7,369 nt of DNA. Origin: Desulfobacterales bacterium (lineage in GTDB: Bacteria; Desulfobacterota; Desulfobacteria; Desulfobacterales; C00003106). The stretch's first letter is position 1. Every line of letters begins with the position of its first letter. The notes beneath the pieces were generated by a model. It was given only the letters and a program-made list of their open reading frames with translations, ran no database searches and was not told where the DNA came from. Below, one piece after another: positions 1 to 5,972 of the stretch. The translations under genes and the position numbers were made by a program. The DNA lies in NCBI GenBank assembly GCA_030594505.1, contig JAUVFC010000088.1, positions 1-7,369 of the forward strand, written 5' to 3'.

Positions 1-347
1 ATTACTTCATGTAGTGTCTCAAATTTAAAAGGTTTTATTAGATAGTCGGATGCACCCTTTCTCAAGGCCTCTATAGCCGATTCAGGCGACACATAGCCGG
101 TTATTGCTATGACAATGGTATCAGGGTAATAGGATTTAATATATTCCATGATATCCGGTCCGCTGATATCCGGCATAACCATATCTATTATAGCAACCGA
201 GTATGGTTTTTCTGCTAATCGGTCTATCCCTTCGCCCCCGGAATATGCCATGTCCGCCTTATAACCTTGCTCGGCAAAGAGGTATTTCAGACTGCGGCAG
301 ACTCGTGGTTCATTGTCCACTATAAGAATGTTGGGAACAAAAGACAT
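1..347 (-). CDS. Response regulator, receiver domain (3' end beyond window)
   Basis: This is the N-terminal 115 residues of a two-component response regulator; the C-terminus lies off the left edge. The translation begins MSFVPNILIVDNEPRVCRSL and has the CheY-like receiver landmarks in order: acidic pocket D11-N12-E13, phospho-acceptor D55 in IIDMVMPDISG, conserved T83 in ITGY, and K105-P106 in LIKPF. The fold is almost complete by the edge, so any output domain (DNA-binding, AAA+, enzymatic or none) cannot be seen. The second acidic position is Asn rather than Asp, a variant found in some working receivers. The ATG at 347-345 is preceded in frame by a TAA 12 nt upstream, so no longer start is possible. 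The Shine-Dalgarno is poor: AAAAGG lies about 12 nt away. The gene is divergent from the patatin gene, and no partner kinase is in view. Confidence 0.93.
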   Translation of the reverse strand, partial: MSFVPNILIVDNEPRVCRSLKYLFAEQGYKADMAYSGGEGIDRLAEKPYSVAIIDMVMPDISGPDIMEYIKSYYPDTIVIAITGYVSPESAIEALRKGASDYLIKPFKFETLHEV

Positions 348-383
348 CCTTGAAAATTACCTTTTACAAAGTTCAATTAGTTA

Positions 384-554
384 AACCTAAATTGAGCGAT
401 TTTTGACTCGATCTGCACCAATCTCTTGCGCATCAAGGGCTTGCGAAAATCCTCGACATATCCACGGGTATGCCTGTGGTTTTCGTCCCGCCCAGGCGGG
501 ACTACATCAAGATATTGGCACATCTCTTCCTCAAAAATCGTTCAACTGTAGGTT
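384..554. repeat. Imperfect inverted-repeat element (MITE-like or structured), ~171 bp
   Basis: The two ends are near-complementary. TTGAGCGATTTTTGA (392-406) matches the reverse complement of 531-545 at 14 of 15 positions. Further out, AACCTA (384-389) pairs with TAGGTT (549-554). Further in, the 411-425 segment (GATCTGCACCAATCT) pairs loosely with 511-524. Between the arms are two more hairpins: CCACGGG/CCTGTGG (462-468 and 473-479, one G-T pair, loop TATG) and GTCCCGCC/GGCGGGAC (485-492 and 495-502, 2-nt centre). The result is a cruciform-like outer stem with internal GC-rich stems. It carries no transposase and no target-site duplication that I can see. It may be a non-autonomous mobile element or a REP/BIME-type repeat. 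Confidence 0.6.
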
Positions 555-605
555 AGACATTTGTGCCATTTTTATTAAATTATTTCTAATACTCGATTAT
601 ATTTA

Positions 606-635
606 ATTATAACACAACTTATAACATTATAACAA
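606..635 (-). promoter_or_regulatory. Candidate sigma-70 promoter for the response regulator
   Basis: On the minus strand a TATAAT hexamer (611-606) is preceded by TGT, an extended -10 form. An 18-nt spacer separates it from TTGTTA (635-630), which matches TTGACA at four of six positions. Transcription would run leftwards toward the regulator start at 347, giving a leader of about 250 nt that includes the inverted-repeat element. Several other TATAAT-like words overlap here, so the exact hexamers are uncertain. Confidence 0.3.
607..634 (+). repeat. Three direct copies of TTATAACA
   Basis: Exact 8-mers lie at 607-614, 619-626 and 627-634, so the first and second start 12 nt apart and the second and third 8 nt apart. 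The context is extremely AT-rich. They may be iterated regulator sites or simply low-complexity sequence forming the minus-strand -10 elements. Confidence 0.5.
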
Positions 636-811
636 ATCTTCTAACATCGTAATCCATATTCGCGTAAGGAAATATATCGGTTTCAGCAACCGCTATCGTT
701 AATTTCGGACAGGAGTGAGAAAAAGTATTTAGCTTTGCCCCGGCTTTCGCCGATTAGAAATATATTAGGGCAATTTGTTAAGTTTACTGAAGAGGAAATT
801 TTGATAGTCTT

Positions 812-1717
812 ATGAGGGAAAAGTTTAAAGTAGGTCTGGCCCTGGGCGGCGGAGCAGCCCGGGGGTTATCACACATTGGTATATTAGAGATTTTTGAAGA
901 AAATAATATACCGATTGATATCATCACAGGCACCAGTATGGGGGCTATCATAGGCGCTATGTATGCGACGGAAACAGACCTTAACATTTTGAAACAACGG
1001 GTTTATTCATACCTGACAAGCGATGTGTTCAAGAGCGCGAAGTTCGACTTTTTGAAGGAAAAAGATAAAGAAGCGGGCGAAGGCATATTCTATAAGTTTT
1101 CATCTTTTATTAGAAAGAGTGTTTTCTATACAATTTCCATGACCAGAAAATCCTTCATTTCAGAGGATACCTTTAACAATAATTTGGCTTATCTGATAGA
1201 TAATATTAATGTAGAAGACACCAAAATATCTTTTGCCGCCACGTCGGTCAATTTGAATGATGGTGAGGAATTCATCTTTAAAAAAGGAGATCTGAGAAAA
1301 GCTGTGGCAGCCAGTTGTGCCTTGCCGGGCATTATATCTCCGGTTTTATTTGACGGGAAGTTTCTTATTGACGGCGGTTGGATCGACGCTGTTCCTATTG
1401 AAGCGGCTTTGCAACTGGGGGCCGATGTGGTCATCGGGGTTGATGTCTGCGGAGATATCAATGAAAGCGAAGAACCAAAGAGCGGGCTTGATATAGTCTC
1501 CAGGTCGGACGCAATAACAAGATATGCCTTGGCCAGAGAGAAGATTAAGAAGGCCGACTATGTCATAGCCCCGGACGTTAGGGATATTAACTGGGCGGAT
1601 TTCACCAGGGCTGATGAAATTATTACAACGGGCAGGGAAAACGCCGGTCTTCATATAAACGATATCAAGAAAGTGATCAGAAAGAAGAAGTTTCGACATT
1701 TTTTTAGATGTAGATGA
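812..1717 (+). CDS. Patatin-like phospholipase, RssA/NTE family
   Basis: This 301-residue protein is a serine hydrolase of the bacterial patatin family (COG1752, RssA-like), whose members cleave acyl chains from phospholipids or other acyl esters. The catalytic signatures are all visible: oxyanion loop GGGAARG (12-18), nucleophile elbow GTSMG with Ser42 (40-44), and the dyad aspartate D187 in the DGG triplet (187-189), followed by the usual DAVPIEAA segment. The length matches the short single-domain RssA type. There is no signal peptide, transmembrane anchor or cyclic-nucleotide domain, so a cytoplasmic or peripheral membrane location is likely. The C-terminus is strongly basic (KKVIRKKKFRHFFRCR). 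An in-frame TGA at 788-790 rules out a longer start, so ATG 812 is firm although its Shine-Dalgarno (GAGGA near 792) is unusually far upstream. The physiological substrate cannot be inferred from the sequence. Confidence 0.93.
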   Translation: MREKFKVGLALGGGAARGLSHIGILEIFEENNIPIDIITGTSMGAIIGAMYATETDLNILKQRVYSYLTSDVFKSAKFDFLKEKDKEAGEGIFYKFSSFIRKSVFYTISMTRKSFISEDTFNNNLAYLIDNINVEDTKISFAATSVNLNDGEEFIFKKGDLRKAVAASCALPGIISPVLFDGKFLIDGGWIDAVPIEAALQLGADVVIGVDVCGDINESEEPKSGLDIVSRSDAITRYALAREKIKKADYVIAPDVRDINWADFTRADEIITTGRENAGLHINDIKKVIRKKKFRHFFRCR

Positions 1718-1752
1718 TAGCTCTTTTTTAAGGCCCGAGCAGCGATGGGGGC

Positions 1753-1765
1753 CAGGTATTACCTG
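1753..1765. promoter_or_regulatory. Small perfect inverted repeat upstream of the binding-protein gene
   Basis: CAGGT and ACCTG flank ATT. The palindrome lies about 210 nt before the next start codon in the 258-nt gap between the patatin and binding-protein genes. A second palindrome, GATCGCGATC, lies at 1855-1864. Either could be an operator, but nothing ties them to a known regulator. I found no convincing -35/-10 pair or riboswitch consensus in this gap. Confidence 0.2.
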
Positions 1766-1962
1766 ATATTTCGGGGGGTTACCCACAAATATTTAATACT
1801 TAAGTTGTGGCTACGATGTCCGAAAAGTCATGTATTAATGTAACAGGTGTCGAGGATCGCGATCAGCAAACAACCCCTTTCCCGGCCTAACAGTGGAGAA
1901 ACTCATTATATCTTGGAAATATTGGGAATTCAGGATAAACGGAATAGCACATAAAAACCACC

Positions 1963-1970
1963 AAGGAGGT
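1963..1970 (+). promoter_or_regulatory. Strong Shine-Dalgarno for the binding-protein gene
   Basis: AAGGAGGT lies 5 nt before the ATG at 1976. It is an almost complete anti-16S match at good spacing. It fixes the start codon and therefore supports the absence of an N-terminal signal peptide. Confidence 0.85.
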
Positions 1971-1975
1971 ACGAT

Positions 1976-2914
1976 ATGGCAGACAAACCGGTCATCAAAA
2001 TAGCACATCTCAAGATAACGGATCATCTAATCTTAGGTGTCACAGATCTGAAACTGAAAAAAGGGAAAGAATCTTTTGAGCACTGTACTCTTGAGACAGT
2101 ACTCAAGACGGGATGGAATGAAGTGGCAGACGCCTTGACTGATGGGAGTGTTGATGGCGCTTTTGTTTTGGCGCCGACAGCCATGGATCTCTTTAAGTCC
2201 GGTGTGGGTATCAAGTTAATTCTTTTTACACACAAGGCGGGAAGCATACTCGTAAAGAACAAGGCTGCCAACGTCGAAAAGATCGAAGATTTTGCGGGGA
2301 AAATTGTCCTTATTCCATATCAACTATCGATTCACAATATGCTTTTTCACAAACTCCTGGCCGAAAATGGCCTGAAACCGGGTACCAGCAATGAACCTGG
2401 AGTTGATGTCTTTCTGGAGGTTATGGCGCCGGCGATGATGCCGGAGGCCATTCAGTATGACGAAGAGGGTGAAATTGCCGGATATATCGTTGCCGAACCG
2501 ATCGGATCACAGGCCATAGCAGCCGGGTTTGGAGTGGAATTTTATCTTTCCAAAGATCTCTGGCCTAAACACCCTTGCTGCGTCTTTGTTGTCAGGGATG
2601 ATGTGATAGGGAAACATCCCGATGCGATTCATGAGCTGACAAACAGTCTGGTGAAGTCCGGAATGTCTATTGAGTCCCAACCTTCAGCGGCCGCGGCCAT
2701 CGGCGCTACTTTTCTTGGCCAGGACAAGGCCGTCATAGAACGTGTTCTCACCGATCCGCCTGATCGGATCACCACCGGAGAACTGTTTCCAGTGATAAAG
2801 GATCTTGCTGCCATTCAGGATTACATGTGCGACAAGATGAAGCTCATGAAAAGCAAGATCGATCTGGAAAAATTCGTCGATACTCAGTTTGCCAAGGCTG
2901 CTGGGGCAAAATAG
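1976..2914 (+). CDS. ABC-type substrate-binding protein (NrtA/SsuA/NMT1-like), no signal peptide
   Basis: This 312-residue protein resembles the periplasmic binding component of nitrate/sulfonate/taurine-type ABC importers. The pattern fits a type 2 binding fold: N-terminal beta strand KIAHLKITDHL (8-18), a segment on substrate-dependent abundance VDGAFVLAPTAMDLF (59-73), the hinge region with EDFAGKIVLIPY (104-115), AEPIGSQA (173-180) and the HPCCVFVVRDD strand (199-209). Such proteins normally carry a secretion signal or lipobox. Here the sequence starts directly with MADKPVIKIAHLK, and the strong ribosome site fixes that start. It may therefore be a cytoplasmic sensor, as the NrtA-like protein NasS is, or be exported by another route. 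No ABC permease or ATPase gene is in the window. The ligand cannot be predicted. A hairpin follows the TAG stop immediately. Confidence 0.82.
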   Translation: MADKPVIKIAHLKITDHLILGVTDLKLKKGKESFEHCTLETVLKTGWNEVADALTDGSVDGAFVLAPTAMDLFKSGVGIKLILFTHKAGSILVKNKAANVEKIEDFAGKIVLIPYQLSIHNMLFHKLLAENGLKPGTSNEPGVDVFLEVMAPAMMPEAIQYDEEGEIAGYIVAEPIGSQAIAAGFGVEFYLSKDLWPKHPCCVFVVRDDVIGKHPDAIHELTNSLVKSGMSIESQPSAAAAIGATFLGQDKAVIERVLTDPPDRITTGELFPVIKDLAAIQDYMCDKMKLMKSKIDLEKFVDTQFAKAAGAK

Positions 2915-2952
2915 GGACGGCGCCCGGATATCGATGAAACGATAACCCGTCC
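2915..2952. terminator. Hairpin after the binding-protein stop, possible bidirectional terminator
   Basis: An outer 6-bp stem GGACGG (2915-2920) with CCGTCC (2947-2952) encloses an inner 5-bp stem TATCG (2929-2933) with CGATA (2940-2944) and a 6-nt loop. It begins on the base after the TAG stop. On the plus strand no T-run follows, so it may act as a 3' mRNA end protector. On the minus strand it is followed by CTATTTTG, a weak T-tract, so it could terminate the secF transcript. It sits between two convergent genes, where a shared terminator is expected. Confidence 0.35.
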
Positions 2953-2990
2953 TCAACTGTTCCATGCCTTCAACTAACCGTTCAGAGACC

Positions 2991-3134
2991 TTAAAGGTAA
3001 TCCCCATGCCCAAGCCGGTCTGCCTCGACCCTTGAACGGCCGCTGTCTTCGTCGCCGAACAGGCAATACTCCGGCCGACCCGCACTGCGGCAGGCATAAA
3101 CCACGCCGACGGTAAATTTCTCAGGCGGGGGCAT
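2991..3134 (-). CDS. Possible small protein of 47 residues downstream of secF
   Basis: The frame opens at ATG 3134, 7 nt after the secF stop, and ends at TAA 2991. The product starts MPPPEKFTVGVVYACRSAG and ends VEADRLGHGDYL, with two cysteines (15 and 24) and an acidic GDEDSG stretch. About two thirds of its third codon positions are G or C, as expected for coding sequence. The tight spacing after secF and the hairpin about 40 nt downstream fit a last gene of the yajC-secD-secF operon. Against it, there is no clear ribosome site before the ATG (only translational coupling could help) and I recognise no family. The frame one base over stays open past its stop, so the ORF could also be part of a frameshifted gene or a remnant. 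Function unknown. Confidence 0.3.
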   Translation of the reverse strand: MPPPEKFTVGVVYACRSAGRPEYCLFGDEDSGRSRVEADRLGHGDYL

Positions 3135-3141
3135 GGGATTT

Positions 3142-4212
3142 TTACGAAACCGTCTTTCTTGAAGTCCCCCAAAATGGAGCTGTCCCTTTTTGCAATAGAA
3201 TCAGAATCATACTTGCTACGTAGATGGAGGAATAGGTCCCCACAATGATCCCTATCACCATGGCAAAAGCGAAATCGTGAATAATCCCTCCCCCAAACAT
3301 AAAAAGGGCCACAACCACCACAAGTGTTGTTACAGAGGTGAGTATGGTTCGGCTTAATGTCTCATTGATACTTTTGTTGATGATTGTGCTGTAAGATTTT
3401 TTGTGGTATTTGCGCAGATTTTCCCGAATTCTGTCATACACGATAATGGTATCGTTCAGAGAATATCCTATTATGGTGAGAAGGGCCGCAACAATTGGCA
3501 GGGTAAATTCTTTGTCGGCCAGGGAAAAGATCCCCATGGTGATTATCACGTCGTGTATTAACGCAACGATAGCCCCCAGAGCGTACCTGAGCTGTAGATA
3601 GACGCAAAGTCCCACTGTGACAAAAAGAGCAATGACAATCAAGGTCGGAATATGCACATGAAACATAGAAAACAGATAAATCGCAATCAACAGTACCATC
3701 GCAACAATGATGCCGGTGATCCATTTTAATTCAAATCTTCCGGAGATGTAGACGGCAATTAAGAGAATGGCGGCGAACAGGGCTTTAAGGGCCTTTTCAC
3801 GGAGGTCCTTTCCTACCTTGGGACCGACCATTTCCACTCTGCGGATTTCCACTTTATTGTCAGGGCAGGCGGCCTCAAGAGTTACCTTGATTTTGTCGGC
3901 GAGCCTTTCCGTGGCTTCGGATGATTTCTCAGCCCGTATGAGGTATTCCTTATCCCCAACGTCTCCGAATTGCTGCACGGATGCCTTTTCAATGCCTACA
4001 GTACTGAGGACTCCCTTGATCTCACCCGGGGTGATCGACTGTGAAAATTTTACCTGGATCAGCATCCCTCCGGCAAAATCAATACCATACTTGGGACCGC
4101 CTTTCATTACCAGAGAAGCAATACTCATAATAACCAGTGCCAGGGACACAATAAAGGCTATTCTCCGTTTTCCGACAAAGTCTATGTTTATGTTCGGTTT
4201 GATTAACTCCAT
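3142..4212 (-). CDS. secF: Preprotein translocase subunit SecF
   Basis: This 356-residue inner-membrane protein pairs with SecD and uses the proton gradient to help pull secreted proteins through SecYEG. Landmarks in order: TM1 (about 17-36), the SecF signature YGIDFAGG (42-49), the periplasmic domain to about residue 130 ending in VEMVGPKVG, ALIHD (217-221), GYSLNDTIIVYDRIREN (249-265), and the LSRTILTS segment (286-293). D254 and R288 probably correspond to the proton-path residues described for SecDF. Residues about 163-207 form an extra hydrophobic stretch (WITGIIVAMVLLIAIYLFS onward) between the usual second helix and its LRYALGAIVALIHD continuation, giving roughly two additional membrane segments. 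I believe this occurs in some deltaproteobacterial SecF proteins. The ATG has GGAG 5 nt upstream. The tail QKGTAPFWGTSRKTVS looks unlike typical SecF ends. secF is 138 nt downstream of secD. Confidence 0.96.
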   Translation of the reverse strand: MELIKPNINIDFVGKRRIAFIVSLALVIMSIASLVMKGGPKYGIDFAGGMLIQVKFSQSITPGEIKGVLSTVGIEKASVQQFGDVGDKEYLIRAEKSSEATERLADKIKVTLEAACPDNKVEIRRVEMVGPKVGKDLREKALKALFAAILLIAVYISGRFELKWITGIIVAMVLLIAIYLFSMFHVHIPTLIVIALFVTVGLCVYLQLRYALGAIVALIHDVIITMGIFSLADKEFTLPIVAALLTIIGYSLNDTIIVYDRIRENLRKYHKKSYSTIINKSINETLSRTILTSVTTLVVVVALFMFGGGIIHDFAFAMVIGIIVGTYSSIYVASMILILLQKGTAPFWGTSRKTVS

Positions 4213-4300
4213 AAATACTCCGATTCGTTTTTAACAGCTTCTATTAAGTTACGATATCTGAAGATGACCGCGTAACAAGTCATATTTCCCCTCCCCTCGA

Positions 4301-4323
4301 CCCTCTCCCATCAAGGGAGAGGG
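4301..4323. repeat. GC-rich hairpin repeat between secD and secF
   Basis: CCCTCTCCC (4301-4309) and GGGAGAGGG (4315-4323) form a perfect 9-bp stem with a 5-nt loop, next to further C-rich sequence (CCCCTCCCC from 4288). This CCCTCTCCC/GGGAGAGGG type of palindrome recurs between genes in many bacterial genomes. No T-run follows on either strand, so it is not a standard intrinsic terminator. Within the presumed secD-secF transcript it could stabilise the upstream mRNA or partly uncouple secF expression. Confidence 0.65.
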
Positions 4324-4350
4324 GGTATTGGGCACTTTTTTACGAAATCA

Positions 4351-5943
4351 TCAAATACTGATGCTCTTAACCCTCCTCTGAAGAAGAAAATAATCAAAAA
4401 TAAGCCGTGAAACTATGATCGAGGTAAAAAGACTTGCCACAATACCGATACTGAGGGTAACGGCAAATCCCTTTACCGGACCTGTGCCGAATTGAAACAG
4501 TACCAGCGCTGCTATCAAAGTAGTAATATTGGCGTCCAGAATCGTTAGAATCGCTTTGGAATATCCGCCTTCTACCGCGGCCCTTGGCGTCTTTCCCATG
4601 CGAATCTCTTCGCGGATCCGCTCAAATATGATCACATTCGCATCTACGGCCATACCGATCGTTAAGATGATACCGGCAATCCCCGGAAGGGTGAGTGTCG
4701 CCCTGAATGCCGCAAGGACGGCCGCAATCAGGATAATATTCATAAAGAGTACGGTGTTTGCTATAAGACCGGCCCCCTTGTAATAGATCAGGATAAACAA
4801 GAGCACCAAAATACCGCCGATCAGCATGGAGGAGAGTCCGCTTTCGATTGAATCACGTCCCAGAGATGGGCCAACAGTGCGCTCTTCCAGGATATTAACA
4901 GGGGCGGGAAGCGCGCCGGCCCTGAGCACGATCGCAAGGTCATGGGCATCTTCGGTGGTAAAATTTCCGGTAATTCGCGCCTCGCCTCCGGAGATCTTCT
5001 CTTGAATAACAGGGGCAGAATATACAGTGCCGTCAAGAACAATGGCGAGGCGTTTTTTCACATTTGCCCCGGTCACCTGTTCAAATAATCTTGCCCCTTT
5101 TTTATCAAATTCAATCGATACATACGGCTCATTGTACTGGGAATCGATCTGAACCCGGGCATCAGTCAGATACTCACCCGTGAGATACGTCCTTTTCTTG
5201 ATCAGATAGGGAGTCCTGGTCTCCTGCTTGGTTACAGGGTCCACCTCCACCTGATAGAGAATCTCGTCGCCGGGAGGGACCACACCCTTGAGAGCATTTT
5301 TAATACTGTGTTCGTCATCGACCAGTTTGAACTCTAACAGCGCTGTCTTTCCTATCAATTCAATCGCCCTTTTGGGATCCTTTATTCCGGGGAGTTGTAT
5401 CAATATCCGATTTTCCCCCTGGGGACGGATATCGGGCTCACTTACACCAAATTGATCAATACGGTTACGGATCGTCTCCAATCCCTGGTCAACCGCCAAT
5501 CTTTTGATGTATCTGGATTCCTCCTCTTTGAGGGCAAGTTGAAACACAGGCTTATCCCCGTCTGTGCTTTTTGAGGTGATATCGAGGATTCCAAACGATT
5601 TTTTTATAACATCCTCAAAAGAAGCTGCTTGCCGGGGATTTAATATCATGAGCCTGATCTTGTTCCCGTCAATACGCTCAAGATCTCTGTACCTGATTTT
5701 GGCCTTTATGAGCGATGTCTTGAGTTCCTGCGCTATTCGCTCCGCAGCGCTTTCAACCGCTTTGTCCGATTCCACTTCCAGCACCAGGTGCATACCCCCC
5801 TGCAGGTCTAATCCGAGATGGATCTTTTCCGAAGGGAGTAGATTGGGCCACCATATCGGCACTCCGAATGATGGAAACACATATGCACAAGCAACCACAA
5901 AAACCGCAAGAATCAAAATGCTGCGCCATTTTAAGGTCTTCAA
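4351..5943 (-). CDS. secD: Preprotein translocase subunit SecD
   Basis: This 530-residue inner-membrane partner of SecF has a normal length for compact SecD proteins. It has TM1 (about 7-25), the SecD signature LGLDLQGGMHLVLEVE (43-58), periplasmic P1 base sequences RNRIDQFGVSEPDI (159-172) and ILIQLPGI (180-187), and the head region through about residue 320. Then come GNFTTEDAHDLAIVLRAGALPAPV (326-349), VGPSLG (357-362), and five hydrophobic helices in 369-520. These include GMAVDANVIIFERIREE (430-446), where D434 is the likely proton-path aspartate. The start is TTG at 5943: AAGGAG lies 6 nt upstream and the next methionine is residue 51, inside the conserved domain. The gene begins 29 nt after the yajC stop, so the two are almost certainly cotranscribed. 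Confidence 0.97.
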   Translation of the reverse strand: MKTLKWRSILILAVFVVACAYVFPSFGVPIWWPNLLPSEKIHLGLDLQGGMHLVLEVESDKAVESAAERIAQELKTSLIKAKIRYRDLERIDGNKIRLMILNPRQAASFEDVIKKSFGILDITSKSTDGDKPVFQLALKEEESRYIKRLAVDQGLETIRNRIDQFGVSEPDIRPQGENRILIQLPGIKDPKRAIELIGKTALLEFKLVDDEHSIKNALKGVVPPGDEILYQVEVDPVTKQETRTPYLIKKRTYLTGEYLTDARVQIDSQYNEPYVSIEFDKKGARLFEQVTGANVKKRLAIVLDGTVYSAPVIQEKISGGEARITGNFTTEDAHDLAIVLRAGALPAPVNILEERTVGPSLGRDSIESGLSSMLIGGILVLLFILIYYKGAGLIANTVLFMNIILIAAVLAAFRATLTLPGIAGIILTIGMAVDANVIIFERIREEIRMGKTPRAAVEGGYSKAILTILDANITTLIAALVLFQFGTGPVKGFAVTLSIGIVASLFTSIIVSRLIFDYFLLQRRVKSISI

Positions 5944-5949
5944 TTAGTA

Positions 5950-5955
5950 CTCCTT
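5950..5955 (-). promoter_or_regulatory. Shine-Dalgarno that selects the secD TTG start
   Basis: AAGGAG on the minus strand lies 6 nt before TTG 5943. No ATG or GTG gives a full-length N-terminal membrane segment, so this site decides the start. Confidence 0.8.
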
Positions 5956-5972
5956 ATTCTGTTGCAGAATTT

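Larger units (their letters stand above)
348..811. other. Divergent gene-free region between response regulator and patatin genes
   Basis: These 464 bases contain no credible gene. An open frame at 403-606 lies across the inverted-repeat element, is rich in Cys, Ser and Arg, and has no ribosome site. The left part holds the inverted-repeat element at 384-554. The middle (about 555-660) is very AT-rich and holds three TTATAACA repeats with a candidate minus-strand promoter. In 660-811 I see no terminator or convincing plus-strand promoter for the patatin gene. Confidence 0.6.

Noticed and set aside
516..530. Sigma-54-like word TGGCAC-N5-TTCC
   Set aside because: The -12 GC dinucleotide is lost and the word lies inside an arm of the inverted-repeat element; there is no linked sigma-54 gene context for the patatin gene.
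403..606. 67-codon plus-strand open frame
   Set aside because: It runs across the inverted-repeat element and into AT-rich sequence, has no ribosome site, and its composition looks like translated repeat.
1732..1756. GGCCC...GGGCC stem as a terminator of the patatin gene
   Set aside because: No T-tract follows on the plus strand, and the T-run precedes the stem instead.
1730..1785. Possible riboswitch (GEMM-like GGTA...TTACC end)
   Set aside because: Only the short terminal stem is reminiscent; the conserved core motifs and receptor loop are absent.
1346..1786. Long minus-strand open frame opposite the patatin gene
   Set aside because: It is antisense to the conserved catalytic C-terminal half of a clear patatin gene and has no family features.
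2684..3172. 162-codon minus-strand open frame
   Set aside because: Most of it is antisense to the binding-protein gene and its start overlaps the secF end. Only the 2915-3030 part is kept, as a weak frameshift hypothesis.
3767..4234. 155-codon plus-strand open frame opposite secF
   Set aside because: It is the mirror of the conserved secF coding sequence; low-complexity Ser/Ile/Arg composition is typical of antisense frames.
5564..5947. 127-codon plus-strand open frame opposite the secD 5' end
   Set aside because: It is antisense to the conserved SecD N-terminal domain and lacks a ribosome site.
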